This document shows positions 37,310 through 51,154 of a stretch of 64,000 nt of DNA, piece by piece. Position 1 is the stretch's first letter; the number at the start of each line of letters is the position of its first letter. The DNA lies in assembly GCA_963678705.1 (NCBI GenBank), contig OY783203.1:29866535-29930534 (forward strand), written 5' to 3'. The translations under genes and the position numbers were made by a program. The stretch comes from Panorpa germanica. Its lineage: Eukaryota; Arthropoda; Insecta; Mecoptera; Panorpidae. A model generated the notes under the pieces. The model did not search any database. It was not told where the DNA came from and saw nothing but the letters and a program-made list of their open reading frames with translations.

Positions 37310-38053
37310 CATTTAAGGGGTTACATGGGTTTCGTCGGGTAAAAAAAGGCCTATTTTCAATATTTTTTTTTCTATGTAAAAAATTATTTATTTAATTCAA
37401 ACTTTTTTCTGTCTTATTGATACATATATAAAGAATAATTTCTGAAATTTTCAAAAAAAAAAAATTAAAACTCCGCTATTGTGACGTCATTTCCGGTGAC
37501 GCCTCGAAAAAAAGGTGCATCCGCGTTGTCAGCATAACTCCTGACAGGATTATCTAAAGTGAAAAAACAAAAATAAGTGTTTTAGGTAAGATCATAAACT
37601 CGTGCTTAACAGAAGGAAAGAAAAAAAAAGTAAAAATTGGAATTTTGGCAGACATTTTTCCAAAAAAATGAAAATTTCGGTAAATTTTCTTGACATTTTT
37701 TTTTTTTAAAATAGTTGCAATTGAAAAAAAAAAAAATCCTTCTGTTAAGCACGAGTAAATTGTATCTCAAACACCTGTGTAAAATTTTATCAAGATCGGT
37801 TGAGTAGTTTTCGAGAAAATTTGACAACCGACTTTGAAAACAAGATTCCCAGAAAAACGCGTTTAAACTTTTGAGTAACAATAAAACTGACTTGGAGCAC
37901 ACACCTTCCAAAGGCTGTATCTCCGAAACTATTATTCGGATCGACTTGAAAATTTAGTATAATATTCTTGAGATGTTGTAGAAATTAATAAGCCAAAAAA
38001 AAAAAAAAAAAAAAAAATTTTGAACACACGAAACCCATGTAACCCCTTAAATG
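37310..38053. mobile_element. Non-coding element with 25-bp perfect inverted ends
   Basis: CATTTAAGGGGTTACATGGG then TTTCG (37310-37334) is the exact reverse complement of 38029-38053. The interior is rich in A and T runs and contains GTGACGTCATTTCCGGTGACG-like sequence near 37480. A second inverted pair lies outside: AGCGGATTAAACTG (37273-37286) and CAGCTTAATCCGCT (38100-38113). The true element may therefore be about 840 bp. TTAA occurs just inside each end, but the termini do not otherwise look like piggyBac. Class unknown; nothing is encoded. Confidence 0.7.
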
Positions 38054-38680
38054 TATAAATTGAGGGGCCTTTTTATTTTACAACGCCAGAGGTCCAAGGC
38101 AGCTTAATCCGCTATTGGCTAGGTTGCACTCTTACTGTTAAATCATTTTGAAACTAATGTACACTGTAATTTTTTTTAATGTATATTTGAATCCACTAAT
38201 TATGAGAGTTGTATTTAGCTAATAGAACGTTTAAAGTTATACCAAATTCCAAGTTATATCAAGGGTTTCAAGCAATCAGAATTTTGTTTTTTCTGTGCTA
38301 CTGTACTTTGAAATGGCTGAATGATACTTTTTTATTTGCTTTCTATTTGGACTGTTTTAAAATTTTGCCCAAATTTTAATATCTATTTGTGCTTAATTTT
38401 TCTAGTGTCTAGTTCTATCTGCTTATTTTAGAAAAATCAAGTTTAAGTACTTTTAACATTATAAGTTTGGCTAATTGAATTTTAATATTTAAATTGTATA
38501 TTTCTAACTTCTGAATATATTTTTTCTTTTTATTATTCTTAATAATTTAAATAGTATCCAAGACGGTTTCTAATACAACAACAACATCCGGTTGTTTAGA
38601 ATATAGTTATATATATTTGTATCTTCGAAATAATACCATACTTTCGTTCTTAGAATACAGGTGGCAAAATTTTATGCAGA

Positions 38681-38683
<3 letters not shown>

Positions 38684-38729
<46 letters not shown>
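38684..38729. repeat. (AT)n microsatellite
   Basis: About 46 bases of uninterrupted TA repeats. Confidence 0.95.
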
Positions 38730-38732
<3 letters not shown>

Positions 38733-40700
38733 GTATATACATATTCATGTTGTATGTTATGCTCCTTTTTTATTTTATTATATTATTCCTTCATTTTGTT
38801 GGAAATGTTTTTTGGAATACACAAAACCTTATTTTGACGTTTACCATCAAAGGAATGTAACAGGAATTATTAAAGAAGCAAATTATTATATTATATAATT
38901 AATTGGCATATGATATCAAAAAAAATATTATAATACCTGGAATAAGTAAAGACATTTTTAATGATTACTTTCATTTTAAGAGTCTTTTCTATTGTTCAAC
39001 ATTTTCTTTGTGTTTCATTCACTCTCATCGCAAAAATATGAGTTGTGTTGAACCTTTATCGGCTTTTGGGTTTGATTCCCAGAACAGAAATATGTTTTAA
39101 TTGGTTTGAAAATAGAATGTTGTACATTTTTCATTATATTATAGAGATTATAAATCTTTTAACAGGGCCAATATAAAACCTAGTTATATTTAATTAAAAT
39201 GGTTCTTATTTTAAAACTATTCTAAAAACCTTTAGTTTTTAAGAAGAACTATTTAAGATTTTATAATAGGTAACGCAGAAAATAGTAGATTTATTTAAAA
39301 AAAAACAGGTCGCAAAACGTTGTATATCAGGTAAAATCGTTACGTAATATGTAAATGTAGATAAACCTTAAATATATGTTTAGCAGTTTCGATATTCACA
39401 AAATTTAAAGTACTCGTATTCCAAATCACTGAAATCCTTTATATTTATAATATGTGTTTAAATTTTTTTTCTAAAACTTTTGCATATAATGAGAAACATT
39501 ATCCAAGCTAATGAACTTAATAAAAATAAACAAAAGATCAGTATTACATTTGCTTTTTCCCAAATATTGAGCGTTTGTTTAAATAATAAAATATTTTTCA
39601 ATTTAGTGAAAATCAGAACTAGTTTTATATTTATAACTAGATCCAGTAGAAACGCTTCTTTAACAAGCTCAAATATTTTGAAATGTTAAATAGAAATTTG
39701 ACCTTTCCTTCAAAAATGTGTTTGCAATTTGAACACTATAAAACTAAAATAAACTGATCATTATACCCACCGCTGGTACTATTAAATAATGATGCTGTTC
39801 ATATGTTATTTACATATGATTAATAAAGTTATATATAAAAATAAATAAACGAGAAATAACGAAAACTGAACAGTAAATAAAACTTCTCATTCCATATGCT
39901 AAAGTTTATATTATTTTGCATGGTTTTCAGCTTTCAAATATTGTTTTAAAATATATTTATTAACATGTAAATAACAACCGATAATTAAATATATATATAA
40001 ATGTAAGCTATATGCTTTGTTCAGATAAAATGTGTTAGAATATGTTTCGTCATAGCTACGTTGGCAACCAAATGTTATTATTACATAAAAAATACATCAA
40101 CATTATTACTTTCGGTGGTTTTTTACCACAAGCAATTTGCAATTTTGCAATTATATTGAATTACTACAGTTTGTTATGCTGTATATAGGACACATCTTTA
40201 AATTAGACTAGATTATTCGATAAAAAAAAATTCCTAAATATTTTAAAGTTCCACGGAAAACTGCAAAATCTATCAAATCTTATTAGATACCTAGAAAATA
40301 TAAAATACGTATCTGCTACTTGCTTTCGTATTTATTGAACATTCATACTTGGTTTTTTAGATTACATTTATTACATAGAGAGACCTTATTATAGTGGCCG
40401 TTAACAGAGATTTTAAAAACACTAATCACAAACTTGTGACACGTGTTCTACGAAAAAACTACTTTTGAACAAAGTTTACATTTATTTGAATGTTCTAGTT
40501 TTGAGAAAAAGTATTAGTTATGTAATTGTGGTGATTAAGTCACTAACATGTTAAGATAGAGTTTGGGGAGTGGGGTTGGTGGGTTTTGATGGTCACAAAA
40601 AGGTTTATCTTAAAGAGAAATTTCCGTTAACAATATGTTATTTTAACTTAAGGTTTGAACTTAAGGTTTCAACTTTTCTTTTTGTCTAAATATAATAAAT

Positions 40701-41300
40701 AAAACTGTTGAAGATATAAAGATTTAAGTCTTCACCTCTCTGGTCTGCTTTCGTGTCACTTTAAAACTTTTAAAAGCGGTTTCTCACACTTAGCTTTTTC
40801 AGAGTCGGTGCACTCTCTAGCTTAAAATCTACTAGACCGATTCTTTTGAAATTTTGTACCCTCTTTCTTTACATTAATGCCGAGGTAACGCTGTTGGGTT
40901 TTTTTTTTAATTATAACGTATTTTAAAATAACAAAGTTTCTGATTTTTTTCATAAAAAATCGGTATTTTGACTTTTAAGTGCTGTAAAAAATTTAAAAAT
41001 CAATAAAAGAAGAAAAACTCGACAGCGTTACCTGCAGAAACTTATCAACTAATGAAATCATTCTGGTTTATCGATATCAGAAAATACAGTGATGAGTTAT
41101 GAGTGGCACCGCAATGTTACTTTTTTTTTGTGATGTCTACGGAGATTCGCTGTCAATGTCTCATTTCTTGATATTTATTTATGAAAATTTCACAAAATAT
41201 TCTTTAAATGTCATTTTATCATGTAGTAATTATAGAAATAATTATATATTAACTGTGTCGTCAAGAAACATTATCGAAAATATGCTTCTTTTTATCGTTT
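40701..41300 (+). repeat. Unclassified 0.6-kb repeat, copy 1
   Basis: It is collinear with 46956-47540, from AAAACTGTTGAAGATATAAA through TTAAGTCTTCACCTCTCTGG to CATTATCGAAAATATG. It contains an internal inverted pair, GAGGTAACGCTGTTG (about 40881) and CGACAGCGTTACCTGC (about 41020). No terminal repeats or target duplication were found. The 87-codon frame at 41099-41362 is not preserved in the other copy. Confidence 0.75.
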
Positions 41301-42330
41301 TTGAATCATCACCCGGGAGAATCCTCTTAAAAAGATTTAGAACCATTGAGTTACCGCTATAATATTGAACCTACGTCCTGGTTTTCTAGAGCTTTACTTA
41401 ATTGTTTATTTAAAAGCTCGCTTTCTATTTTACAATACTTCTAAAGCAATTGATTTCCAACTCCATAATATCAAACAGAATTTTATGCTGATCTGCTTTA
41501 AATAAATTTATTCTGTGTTGTAATTCTGTTTTTTGATTTAACTATTTATTTCAACGTAAAGCTCACAACGTTGCTAGGTTAAATAAAATATCCGGCACCT
41601 TCTTTAAAATTTTACCATTAACTTTTCTTCAATTTGAACCACATTGGTTTTTGGCCTCCAGCTGAAAATAATGTATTCTATATTCTAACAGACAAAACAA
41701 AAGTAATTAAACTAAGAAATTGTATGACATTTGCAGGAAGAGAAGAAACGGTACGAAGAGCATGAAGGGCATAAAGGGCACCCCAAATTATTTTCTGACT
41801 CAATGAATATTTATGATTTGTGATTTGAATCTGGTTCATTGTTGTTTTCATTTCGTTTCACTCAATCAACACTGAAATATGATTTTGAACTCTACCCTCT
41901 TGTAAATTATTCTAATTATTCTATGTATTTGTTGGTTTTCTATGGAAACAATACGAATTACATACATTAATATTTAAAATTTAAGGGGCTCGTTTTTTTT
42001 ACAAAGCTTCTTACAATGAAAAGTCAAACTAAGAAGTATAGGATATTATAATATGACTAGCTGGACTAATATTATTCCCTGAAATCAATAGGAAAGTTTT
42101 GTACATTCCGGAAACGATGGTGTCAGATTAAGATAAAGTAAATAAGCTTGTATCTTTGTAACAACAAAAATACGAAGGTCCATTTACAACAGGGATAGGA
42201 AAACTGTCGCTAGTAATTGACAAATTGATTCCCATTAGTTTGGAATTAGTTTTAATCCATCAGATATTTGTTTCTAGATTTGTATCTAAATACAAAAATG
42301 TGAAATGCGTCAAAGGTTATTTCTTTTAAC

Positions 42331-42506
42331 CCAGTAAACAATTAGGTGATGTGCCCTGTTTTGTGACATTTCTATCACTATTGCACTTCAATTATAGTTC
42401 GCATCAACTTTATCTTCATTTGTATTCAAGTCTTGAAATGTACGTAAATGAACTCTTTCGTTACAAAGAAATCATACGCATCTTCAATATGATGACAAAG
42501 AGACTC
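42331..42506 (+). repeat. Dispersed repeat shared with 61686-61866, copy 1
   Basis: It shares CAGTAAACAATT-like starts, TGTCCTGTTTTGTGAC-like sequence, TCAACTTTATCTTCATTT and ATCATACGCATCTTCAATAT with the second copy in the same orientation. About 175 bp. Class unknown. Confidence 0.6.
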
Positions 42507-43869
42507 TAAAATGTTTACTGTGAAATAAGCCCACTTCTGATTTAGAACAATACTACACACGGTAGTTTCATATTATTAAAGCATAGGAGACACATTAAAT
42601 TGTTCCATAAGTATAGAACACCGGTCTATAGGACCACTTTCTCACGGCCAATTCAATTGTATCTAGTCAGAATTCAAAGGCTTCATATGCTATGTGTCCA
42701 CCGTTTAACCCGCCTCTATATCAATGCAGTCATTGTTAATCCAATTTTGCATTTAATACATAAACTTATTGATAAACCTAATACTTATTATTGATTCCTT
42801 AAGTACCATTATTACCCAATACTGAAGAACGTTGAGGCAGCGATTTTTCTATGCGTAACTCAGGTATCTCTGATTTAAAATTCGGAACAACTATGTTGTA
42901 ACTAGGAAAGAATGTTTTCATATCAATGTCTTTTAATAGTAGCATATAGCCTGCATTTAAGTGTGCTGTTAAATTTGTTTAACCAAACCCCCTCTAGTTT
43001 TCAGAAATATTTAGCCATGTGCATTCAAAGTTTGTTTATGTTAAGATAAGACTGAAGCAGGTTCAGAGTTATACTTGTGGTCTTAGAGCGAAACATCGCT
43101 AACACTAAATGGTTTAATAATACTTAAAATGTCAATTAAATGTATAGGTTGAATTTCAGTAATTAACAAAGTTTCAATTCCACCTTTCCAATTACAGTAA
43201 CTCAAATATAATTTGTTTGCATCGTTTTAAAATAAAATGTTAAATATATATCACTTATTTTAAAATGTCAACAACACGAACTCAATATACGTAAAATAAT
43301 TAAGGTCATCAAAGTTTTAAAGTTACTCATATTTCAAAATGTTAAAATTACTGCAATATCTATATTATTAAAATTTGTTTTGAATTTAAAATTGAATTAA
43401 CAAACAAAAGTTTAGTTTAGTTTTATTTGAATACTACAATTCTAAAGAGAAGTTATGTATTATATAAATGAACAAAAGGATAAATACAAATACATAACGA
43501 TATCTCTTTCATATTATATATACTTTGTAGTTGTAAGAAAGAGATAAGATATATCAATACATAAAAATATTTAAGGGTATTCATCACTTAAGAATTATTT
43601 TAAAGAATTCAAGATAGTTATTTCAATATATAATACAGCTAGTACCAAAAATACAACACTGCATTCTATAGCGTGTAATATGAAGAAGCTGTATATAACT
43701 TGAAAAGAACTAAGAGACTAAGATATTATAATATGCAGACTGGCCCAGCTCACGAGTATCCTTAAACTGTGTTAATTCAGTCGCGATTACTAAAAATAAC
43801 TTAATCGTGAATAGCTCATATAGAATATAGGAGTACAAGCAGTTTCATAGATTCGAGTAGATACATTCT

Positions 43870-43900
43870 GTCGCTGGTCGCTGGTCTCTGGTCGCTGGTG
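43870..43900 (+). repeat. Short GGTCGCT tandem repeat
   Basis: Four imperfect units of GTCGCTG/GTCTCTG ending in GGTGG. Confidence 0.6.
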
Positions 43901-46475
43901 GATCCAATATTTTTACACTACGAATAGTTTTACACTGCAATAGCGGAATGGGAGATTTCATTTCAAACTGTTGTCGCCGAAAATGTTGATATAATACATA
44001 TTTGAATGATTTGAAACAGTATTAAAGATCGTTAGGTTTGTAAAAAACATAAAATTGCAATGTTAGTTAGAACAATATTTAATGAGTCACAGTCTACACA
44101 CTTAACTTAATCTACACAAGCTGAAAACAATATTATCTTACATAAACCTTTATAAATAATACTCAGAAAACATTTGGATCTACATACCATAATGCAAACA
44201 CATACCACCACCTAAATGCAAACCACATACCTAAATGCAAAAGTATGTGCATATTTCAACATTGCTGCATGTACATAGTATGTACTGGCATGTTTATTTA
44301 TTTCATGTATATGCAATACATATACAAGGAATATCTAATATTATGTGGGTCTAATACTTTAATAATTCTTTATTTCGTAAATGTTACTGAAGTTTAACAT
44401 AATTTTTTCGGGATGATTTTCGGAACTTTTACATGCCATAATTATTTTCATAATTGAAAATAAACAATCGTCTCTATTTTTCGTCATGATTAAGAATTTG
44501 ACAATTAGTTGTCCAACAACATTTGCGCATATAGTAACTAACATCCTATAGGAGCAGTGGTCTAAATGTAATGTTTTTTCAAAATTTTGGCCAATTGAAG
44601 TTCAAGTTATAGCCACCATGCACTCTACCAGTCTAGCTAAAACCGATTATATAATTCTATATATTAAATGAATTTATTAGTAGCATATTTTGAATATACA
44701 TCGCAATTTTTAAATGGCAATGTAACAGAATTATGTAACAATATAACTGGGATACAATTACTACGTGAAAAGTAGAAAATGAACCATGAAATTAGCTTGA
44801 AGCAAGCAATTTTCTACTTGGACAATGAAACATAACACGTATCGCTTTATCCTTTTTCCAGGGGCAGTTAAACTTTTTGGGCAAGCGATTTAGAACGATA
44901 AACTAGTCATTGCAACACAAAGATTTAGTTATATCTAGCTACATTAGCCGAAAATCAATTTTGTCTTTTGTCAATGTTTCTTATTTTGGGAACCCTTGCC
45001 CTAATCGATACTTTGTAGACGTTTAATATTAGGGATCTGTTTCACACGTATCGGAATCCCACTCTACTCGTGCTCGTTCAATACATTTTTCATTATTGAG
45101 AGTGAATTCATTCTTCAGTGCGTTCTTTGGTCGTAAATCCATGTAATCTGTTCCAAGCGTAAACAATATTAAATTGAAGCACACTGTATCGTATCTATTT
45201 TTAATCTATTTTTATAGATTATATTTTCTTTTAAATATTTATTATTTACATAGAAAAAAATATACTAAAATGTATACTCGTTGTATTTTAAATATTAAAT
45301 AATTATATTTCATGTATAAATAAATAAATATAATACATTACATTATATTGATGTCAATCTTAAAAAGCAAGATGAAGAAGATCGAAAAAAATATATTTAT
45401 AATATTTAACTCGTTTTATAAAATTTTTACATATAAAAACAAATAATTTTTCATATAAACTGACTAAAGAAATATATATTTTTTAACAAAATTAAAAATA
45501 TTTTCAATTTATTCGTTATTTGATCAACTTTTTTTCAAAATTTGTGATTTTTTTTTTCAATTCGTAAATGATGTACCAAGGTTAGCCTACATACAAAATT
45601 TCAACTTTCTAGCACAATTTTTACCCTCGGCAAAAACCGCCGCCGTGCCCCCAAATAAAATTTTGAAATTTGAAATTTTCTTTTATTTTCTTTATTAAAA
45701 ACTTACGCTAAAAGTCTTAGAACTTTTTTCTCTATGAAATAGCAAATTTTCAAAAACATTGACGCAGCCGGTTTCATTCTACCATACGAATTTCAGCAAC
45801 AAACTAACATATAAACATAAACCTGGGACATTATTATATAGGATGAATTGTTATATAATAAGTAAAACAAAACAGATTTTCTGGCTCTCTCTGTCAATGA
45901 TTTGATTTGAAAACTTCTTCAGTTTTATCTAGTGTAATTTCGATAATTTAGCTTTAATTAATAAGACTACAGCCCGGATATTTATATATTTTATTGAAAT
46001 AGAAATTCGCACCGCTCTTGAACTCAAATTTTGGTTTATCAATTCGACCTACAATATTGGCCAACCTTACAGCCAAATCTAATGCTTCAGTGAGAATCTT
46101 TTGCTGAAAATTTCCACAGATTCCTAGAAATATGTAGATCACGTCCACGTTATATATCAAAATTGCGTAGTAAACAAATCAACCTAAATATACCATAATA
46201 AGTTTCATTTTCCTGTTGAGCAGTCGGATATTAATCCGTTTTGTCAGTTGGACTTTATTGACGTTGGTTTTTTCAAAAGGGACTTCTCAAAAGCAAGATA
46301 GTATTTTAAAAGCTAAAGCAAAGCAAATCGATTTCGTCAAAACTAGGAAACAGATGTCCTTCACGTTTAGAAGCCTTATTCAGACTTGTTTTCCTGTTGT
46401 TGAATTCATTCATTCCCTTTAGTCGGATAACTTCGGCATTTTACTCTCTGTTTGTTTCTTTATAAGGATACGAAT

Positions 46476-46504
46476 GGGGATGGGGATGGGGATGGGGATG
46501 GGGA
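46476..46504 (+). repeat. (GGGGAT)n tract, possible G-quadruplex
   Basis: Four GGGGAT units plus GGGGA give five runs of four guanines separated by AT. The geometry allows a G-quadruplex on the + strand, the transcribed intron's sense strand. Confidence 0.8.
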
Positions 46505-46955
46505 GAGTAATCTGAAAAACATATAAGTCCAGAATATTGGTTCTTTGATTTGTGGTCGCAGCTTGCTGTTTGATACAATAAGTCTATATAAAGACCTAAT
46601 AAAGATTTTCTTAAACTTTATTAAAAATTCAGATGAATTGTTTTAACCTTTTATAATATCTCTTCACAGTGGCGTAGCATCAACAGCACGGGCTGTGGCA
46701 CAGGGTATGTAAATGGTTATCGTTTTTCATACCCAGTCAATTTATACTCAGCCACAGTTCCTACAGCCTATATATGGTTTATATAATTCATTATATAAAA
46801 AACATTAGCTTCATTGATCTCCATTTAATGATTCGATGATACTGTGTCTTCCACTTTCTAAGATTAAGGAAAGGATTTAACTTTTTTTAAATTTATTTAT
46901 GTTAATGTAGAACATATTAAGTTTATTGTTTGAAAATTTGAAGTCGATTGGAGTA

Positions 46956-47540
46956 AAACTGTCAGAGATATAGAGTTTTAAGTCTTCACCTCTCTGGTCT
47001 GGTTTCGTCTTCCTTTGAAACTTTTAAATGCGTTTTCTCACATTTAGCTTTTTCAGAGTCGGTGTCCTCTCTAGCTCCAAATCTACTGCACTCATACTTT
47101 TAAATTTTGCACAGTCTTTCTTTACATAAATGCGCTGTCGAGTTTTTTCTTCAAATTTTCAAGTATTTTAAAATAACTAAGTTTCTATTTTTTTCATGAG
47201 TAATTGATATTTTCTTTTCTAAGTGCTGTAAAAAATTGAAAAATTAATAAAAAAGAAACACTCGACAGGATTACCTGCAGAAACTTATCAACTAATGAAA
47301 TGATTTAGGTTTTTTAATATCAAATAATCTAGTAATAAATTATAAGGGACACCGCAATTAAACTTTTTGTTGTGACGTCTGCGGAGATTCGCTGTCAATA
47401 ACTCATTTCTTGATATTTTTTTATGAAAATTTCACAAAGTATTTTTTAAATGTTATTTTATCATGTAGTAATTATAGAAATAATTCTATATTAACTCTAT
47501 CGTCAAAAACATTATCGAAAATATGTTTTTGTATCGATTT
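46956..47540 (+). repeat. Unclassified 0.6-kb repeat, copy 2
   Basis: Same orientation as copy 1 at 40701-41300 and roughly 85-90% alike on reading. It has a shorter left inverted motif and single-base changes that break the open frame seen in copy 1. Confidence 0.75.
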
Positions 47541-48325
47541 GGCCTTAAACCCCCTTAAAAATGACTTGTAAGCTTTTCAAATGCCGTCTCTTTAATTTAA
47601 TCTACTCATGCATTTTCTAATATCCTTTATAATATCGTGATCAATGAAATACAGATAGTTGAAGGACAAACAACTTTTTCAATATTAAGTATCATTTCAT
47701 AGAACTTTAGGTTAAGTATACAAATACAACCATTTGCATACGAGTATGTTTCGAAATTGAAATTATTGATTGGATCAATTTCGTACAATTACGTATTGTT
47801 TATTTACAGTTAGTTGTCTCCTCATTTATATAGAAAGAATGTATTATTATTAATATGCTACACCAATCACCAATAACTTTACAAGTATCTAGATACTTTG
47901 GTATATCGTAAAGTGTAACAAGTTACTTTGTTATTTCCACATCTCTCAGAACAGTTACGTGTTGTTATGTAGTTATAATATTATTCATATAACTTTATAA
48001 CCAACAATATTATTTATTTATGTTTCAATTTAACCAACAAATCAATAATATGATTGACATATTTCCATTCAAAACGTTACACTCTCAACACCGACGATGA
48101 TTAATAAATATAGGACTGAGACATCTGGCCAATTCATGTAACGACATGGACCATTAAAAATAAAAGCGGAGGGTTGTTTGATGATATACATACTAAATTA
48201 TACATTATCAATCAATTTTTCTTATTAAAAAACAAAAAATCAATACCGGAGTTATTAGAATTATATATTACAACTCGCTAAGTTCGTATATATAATATGT
48301 TTATATGTAATTTATATTTATGATC

Positions 48326-48326
<1 letters not shown>

Positions 48327-48401
<75 letters not shown>
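48327..48401. repeat. (AT)n microsatellite
   Basis: About 75 bases of uninterrupted TA repeats. Confidence 0.95.
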
Positions 48402-48404
<3 letters not shown>

Positions 48405-51154
48405 ATTAATTTGATTGAACAGTATTTTTGCCTATTAAAAAGCAATGCTTTATCACGAAATTAAGATTTTTTTATTGTTTTGAAAATTGCAAAAGTAGCG
48501 TTACTGTAACTCGTAAACTAATGGTCTTAATGTCATGAAATTTTGATACATATCGAAGGTTGGTACTATCTTAAAATCATATGAATTTGTCAATACTGGA
48601 ATCATCTATATGTCATCCTACGAACTTATTCAGTAAAGTGATATATATAAGACATTTTTAGGAATTGCAAATTTTTAATCAAACTTATATGTTGCTTCTG
48701 TAATCAAAGTTTATTTTAGTAATTTACATACATTGTTTAACTTAAAATGATAAAAACTTACTATCATACCTCAAATCAAAGAAACGACATTCAAAGTTTA
48801 TTATTTAATTTGTCAACTCTCTTTTATCTAATTTTATTATAACCTAACATTATGCACAGTGAGTTCTGTCAGCTCCAAATATCAACTGGGTTGGCCGTTG
48901 GCACACATTACAATGAAAGTAGCTATAACTAATATACACCGTTAGCTCATATGACCAGAATACAGTTGTAATATCTCTGGTCAGTGTTACCAACTCAAGA
49001 AATATAATTTCTTTACATATATATAGATTAGGGGCTGATAACATAACCTCAAAAGACTGTAGAAGGTTTCTTCTCAGAAACAAACATTTGTATAAGAGGT
49101 CTCAAAGTCAAACTCAAAGCCACTGTTTATTTTGAAGTGTAGGTGCAGCACTGTCAGTCACTTGATAAAAAATATATTTCTACCACGTCTAACATTCCAC
49201 TTTTTAAATTGAAGCCAGGTTTATCGGTCCCAGACGCATAGCGAGGTACTCATACGTTCTTCGTAGCTTCTGGTCGGTGTTTAAAGAAACTCATTAATTT
49301 TAATTTACTGAATACGGTTATTACAGAAGCTGCAAAATGATCGCTATCACTCCTTATTACTCACCCTTGATATGCTACGGGTAGCGTAGAAACGTTTGAA
49401 ACCAAATGAAAAAAGAAACACTGAAAAAATTATTATTAATAAAAATAAAAGTTCTAGGAAAATTTGATGCTTGTGGGATAGGTTAAAACAGGGATCGAAA
49501 ACCTACATATAAAATATCTATAAAAGACAAAATTCAAGGAACGGTTTCTTTTTTTTAATTTTTTTATAAGTTTTTGAAATATGTTGTTTAAGTCGCTCCA
49601 ATGTGTACAAAAGGCATTACATAAACATAACGGTGTTTAGCATCTATTCAATTAACCGAAACAACAATCAAAATTTCGGCGGAAGGATGTAGTATCTAAT
49701 GGCAAAAACATTAAAATAAATAATAAAGAGAGGTGCCTTGTTTCTTGCGGTTTCACATCAGCTGCTGTCGGTTCCCCACCTCTGGATTAAAACTTCGTTT
49801 TTTTATAAATGAGAATTCCATCTTATTACACGCTGTTTGTTCAGAACGCGGCACATCCTGTGTTTTATAGCAGGTTGAACTACTCGTATATAAATATTAA
49901 ATATAATGTATTGTACTTTTATACAATGGTTTTAGAACAAATATCGAATTGCTTTTATAAAATTAAATTATATCTGAACAGTCATGCAATCCTAATAAAT
50001 AAAATTGCTTAATCAATTTATTAAATAACTTCAAATAATGTCAGTCTATTTCTGCTAGAAATGCGCAGACTAGAACCGCACTGTAAAAAAGAAATCGCGC
50101 GTAAATAAATCTGCAATTTAGTAAGGTAGTAATAATAATTTGGTAATAGTTCTAAATATCCCAAAATCGTTTTCGCAAACGATCGCTTCAGTAGGCTCGT
50201 CAGTTCAACTATTGTCATAGTTGTAGGGCCTCACGCCGGCAAGGCCAGTGCCGCTGATTGATTTTCCAAAATCAAAATGTTTTAATTTGAATATACATAC
50301 ATTTAAATTTTTGTAAAAGTTTTACTATGGTAAATAGGTTTATTAACCCTGGGCGTGGCGTCAAATATTCCACACATTTCGCTCTATGCGGGGGCCTACT
50401 GTATTTCATTTTCAATCAAGAACACTAAGAAACACTATTTATTTCGTTTTTATTCATATAAAAACATCTCTCGCAATAATATTATTTTGTTTTTAGACCT
50501 ATCTATGTAAAATGTAAATATCTTTGTATAATTTATTTTAAGATAAACATCATTTTTGATCAAATAGAAAAGTTACCTTATAAATACGTATAAAGGTAAA
50601 ATGTTCATTGTGGTGAAGGTCTTCTTTTTGAAATAAGAAATGAGGTGTGGCAGGCACCAGGTTCTTAGAAATCGAAGTCTTATAAAAACAATTTCTTTAA
50701 ATTCAAGAGGTATTTTTTATATTATTATTTTTTATTTTTAGTTAGATTAAATTGTCAAAAGGAAAACATATATAAATGCCTTATTACTTCAATTTTAGTA
50801 ACATAATAGTAGGTTCAATAAATATAAAAATGAAATAAACAAATTCAATACTATTCGCAAAGGTTTTCAATAATATTACCTACTCCTATACTCGTATTTT
50901 TGAATATTAAGTTATTTTAGAAGTTACACAGATTTTGTTTTTATTAATATCAAGGTTAATAAATTTCATCCTACATATTGTAGCCATGATTAACATAAAT
51001 GATTCGCCATAGACATTTAGTTTGCCACTAACAACTATATTTCAGTTTAGAATCTAAAAATAATCATCCACAAAAATAATTTAAATAGAAAATATATTTC
51101 TCTGAATCCCGTATTCCTAATATATTGTTGTTTGCGTTTCTATGTGGTGGTGAG

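Noticed and set aside
46476-46504. Telomere-like repeat
   Set aside because: The unit is GGGGAT, not the insect TTAGG, and the tract is only 29 bases.
46667-46720. CAGTGGCGTAGC resembling a hAT end
   Set aside because: No inverted partner or target duplication was found nearby.
50222-50400. TAGGGCC... and ...GGCCTAC as possible element ends
   Set aside because: The inverted match is short and interrupted; boundaries cannot be supported.
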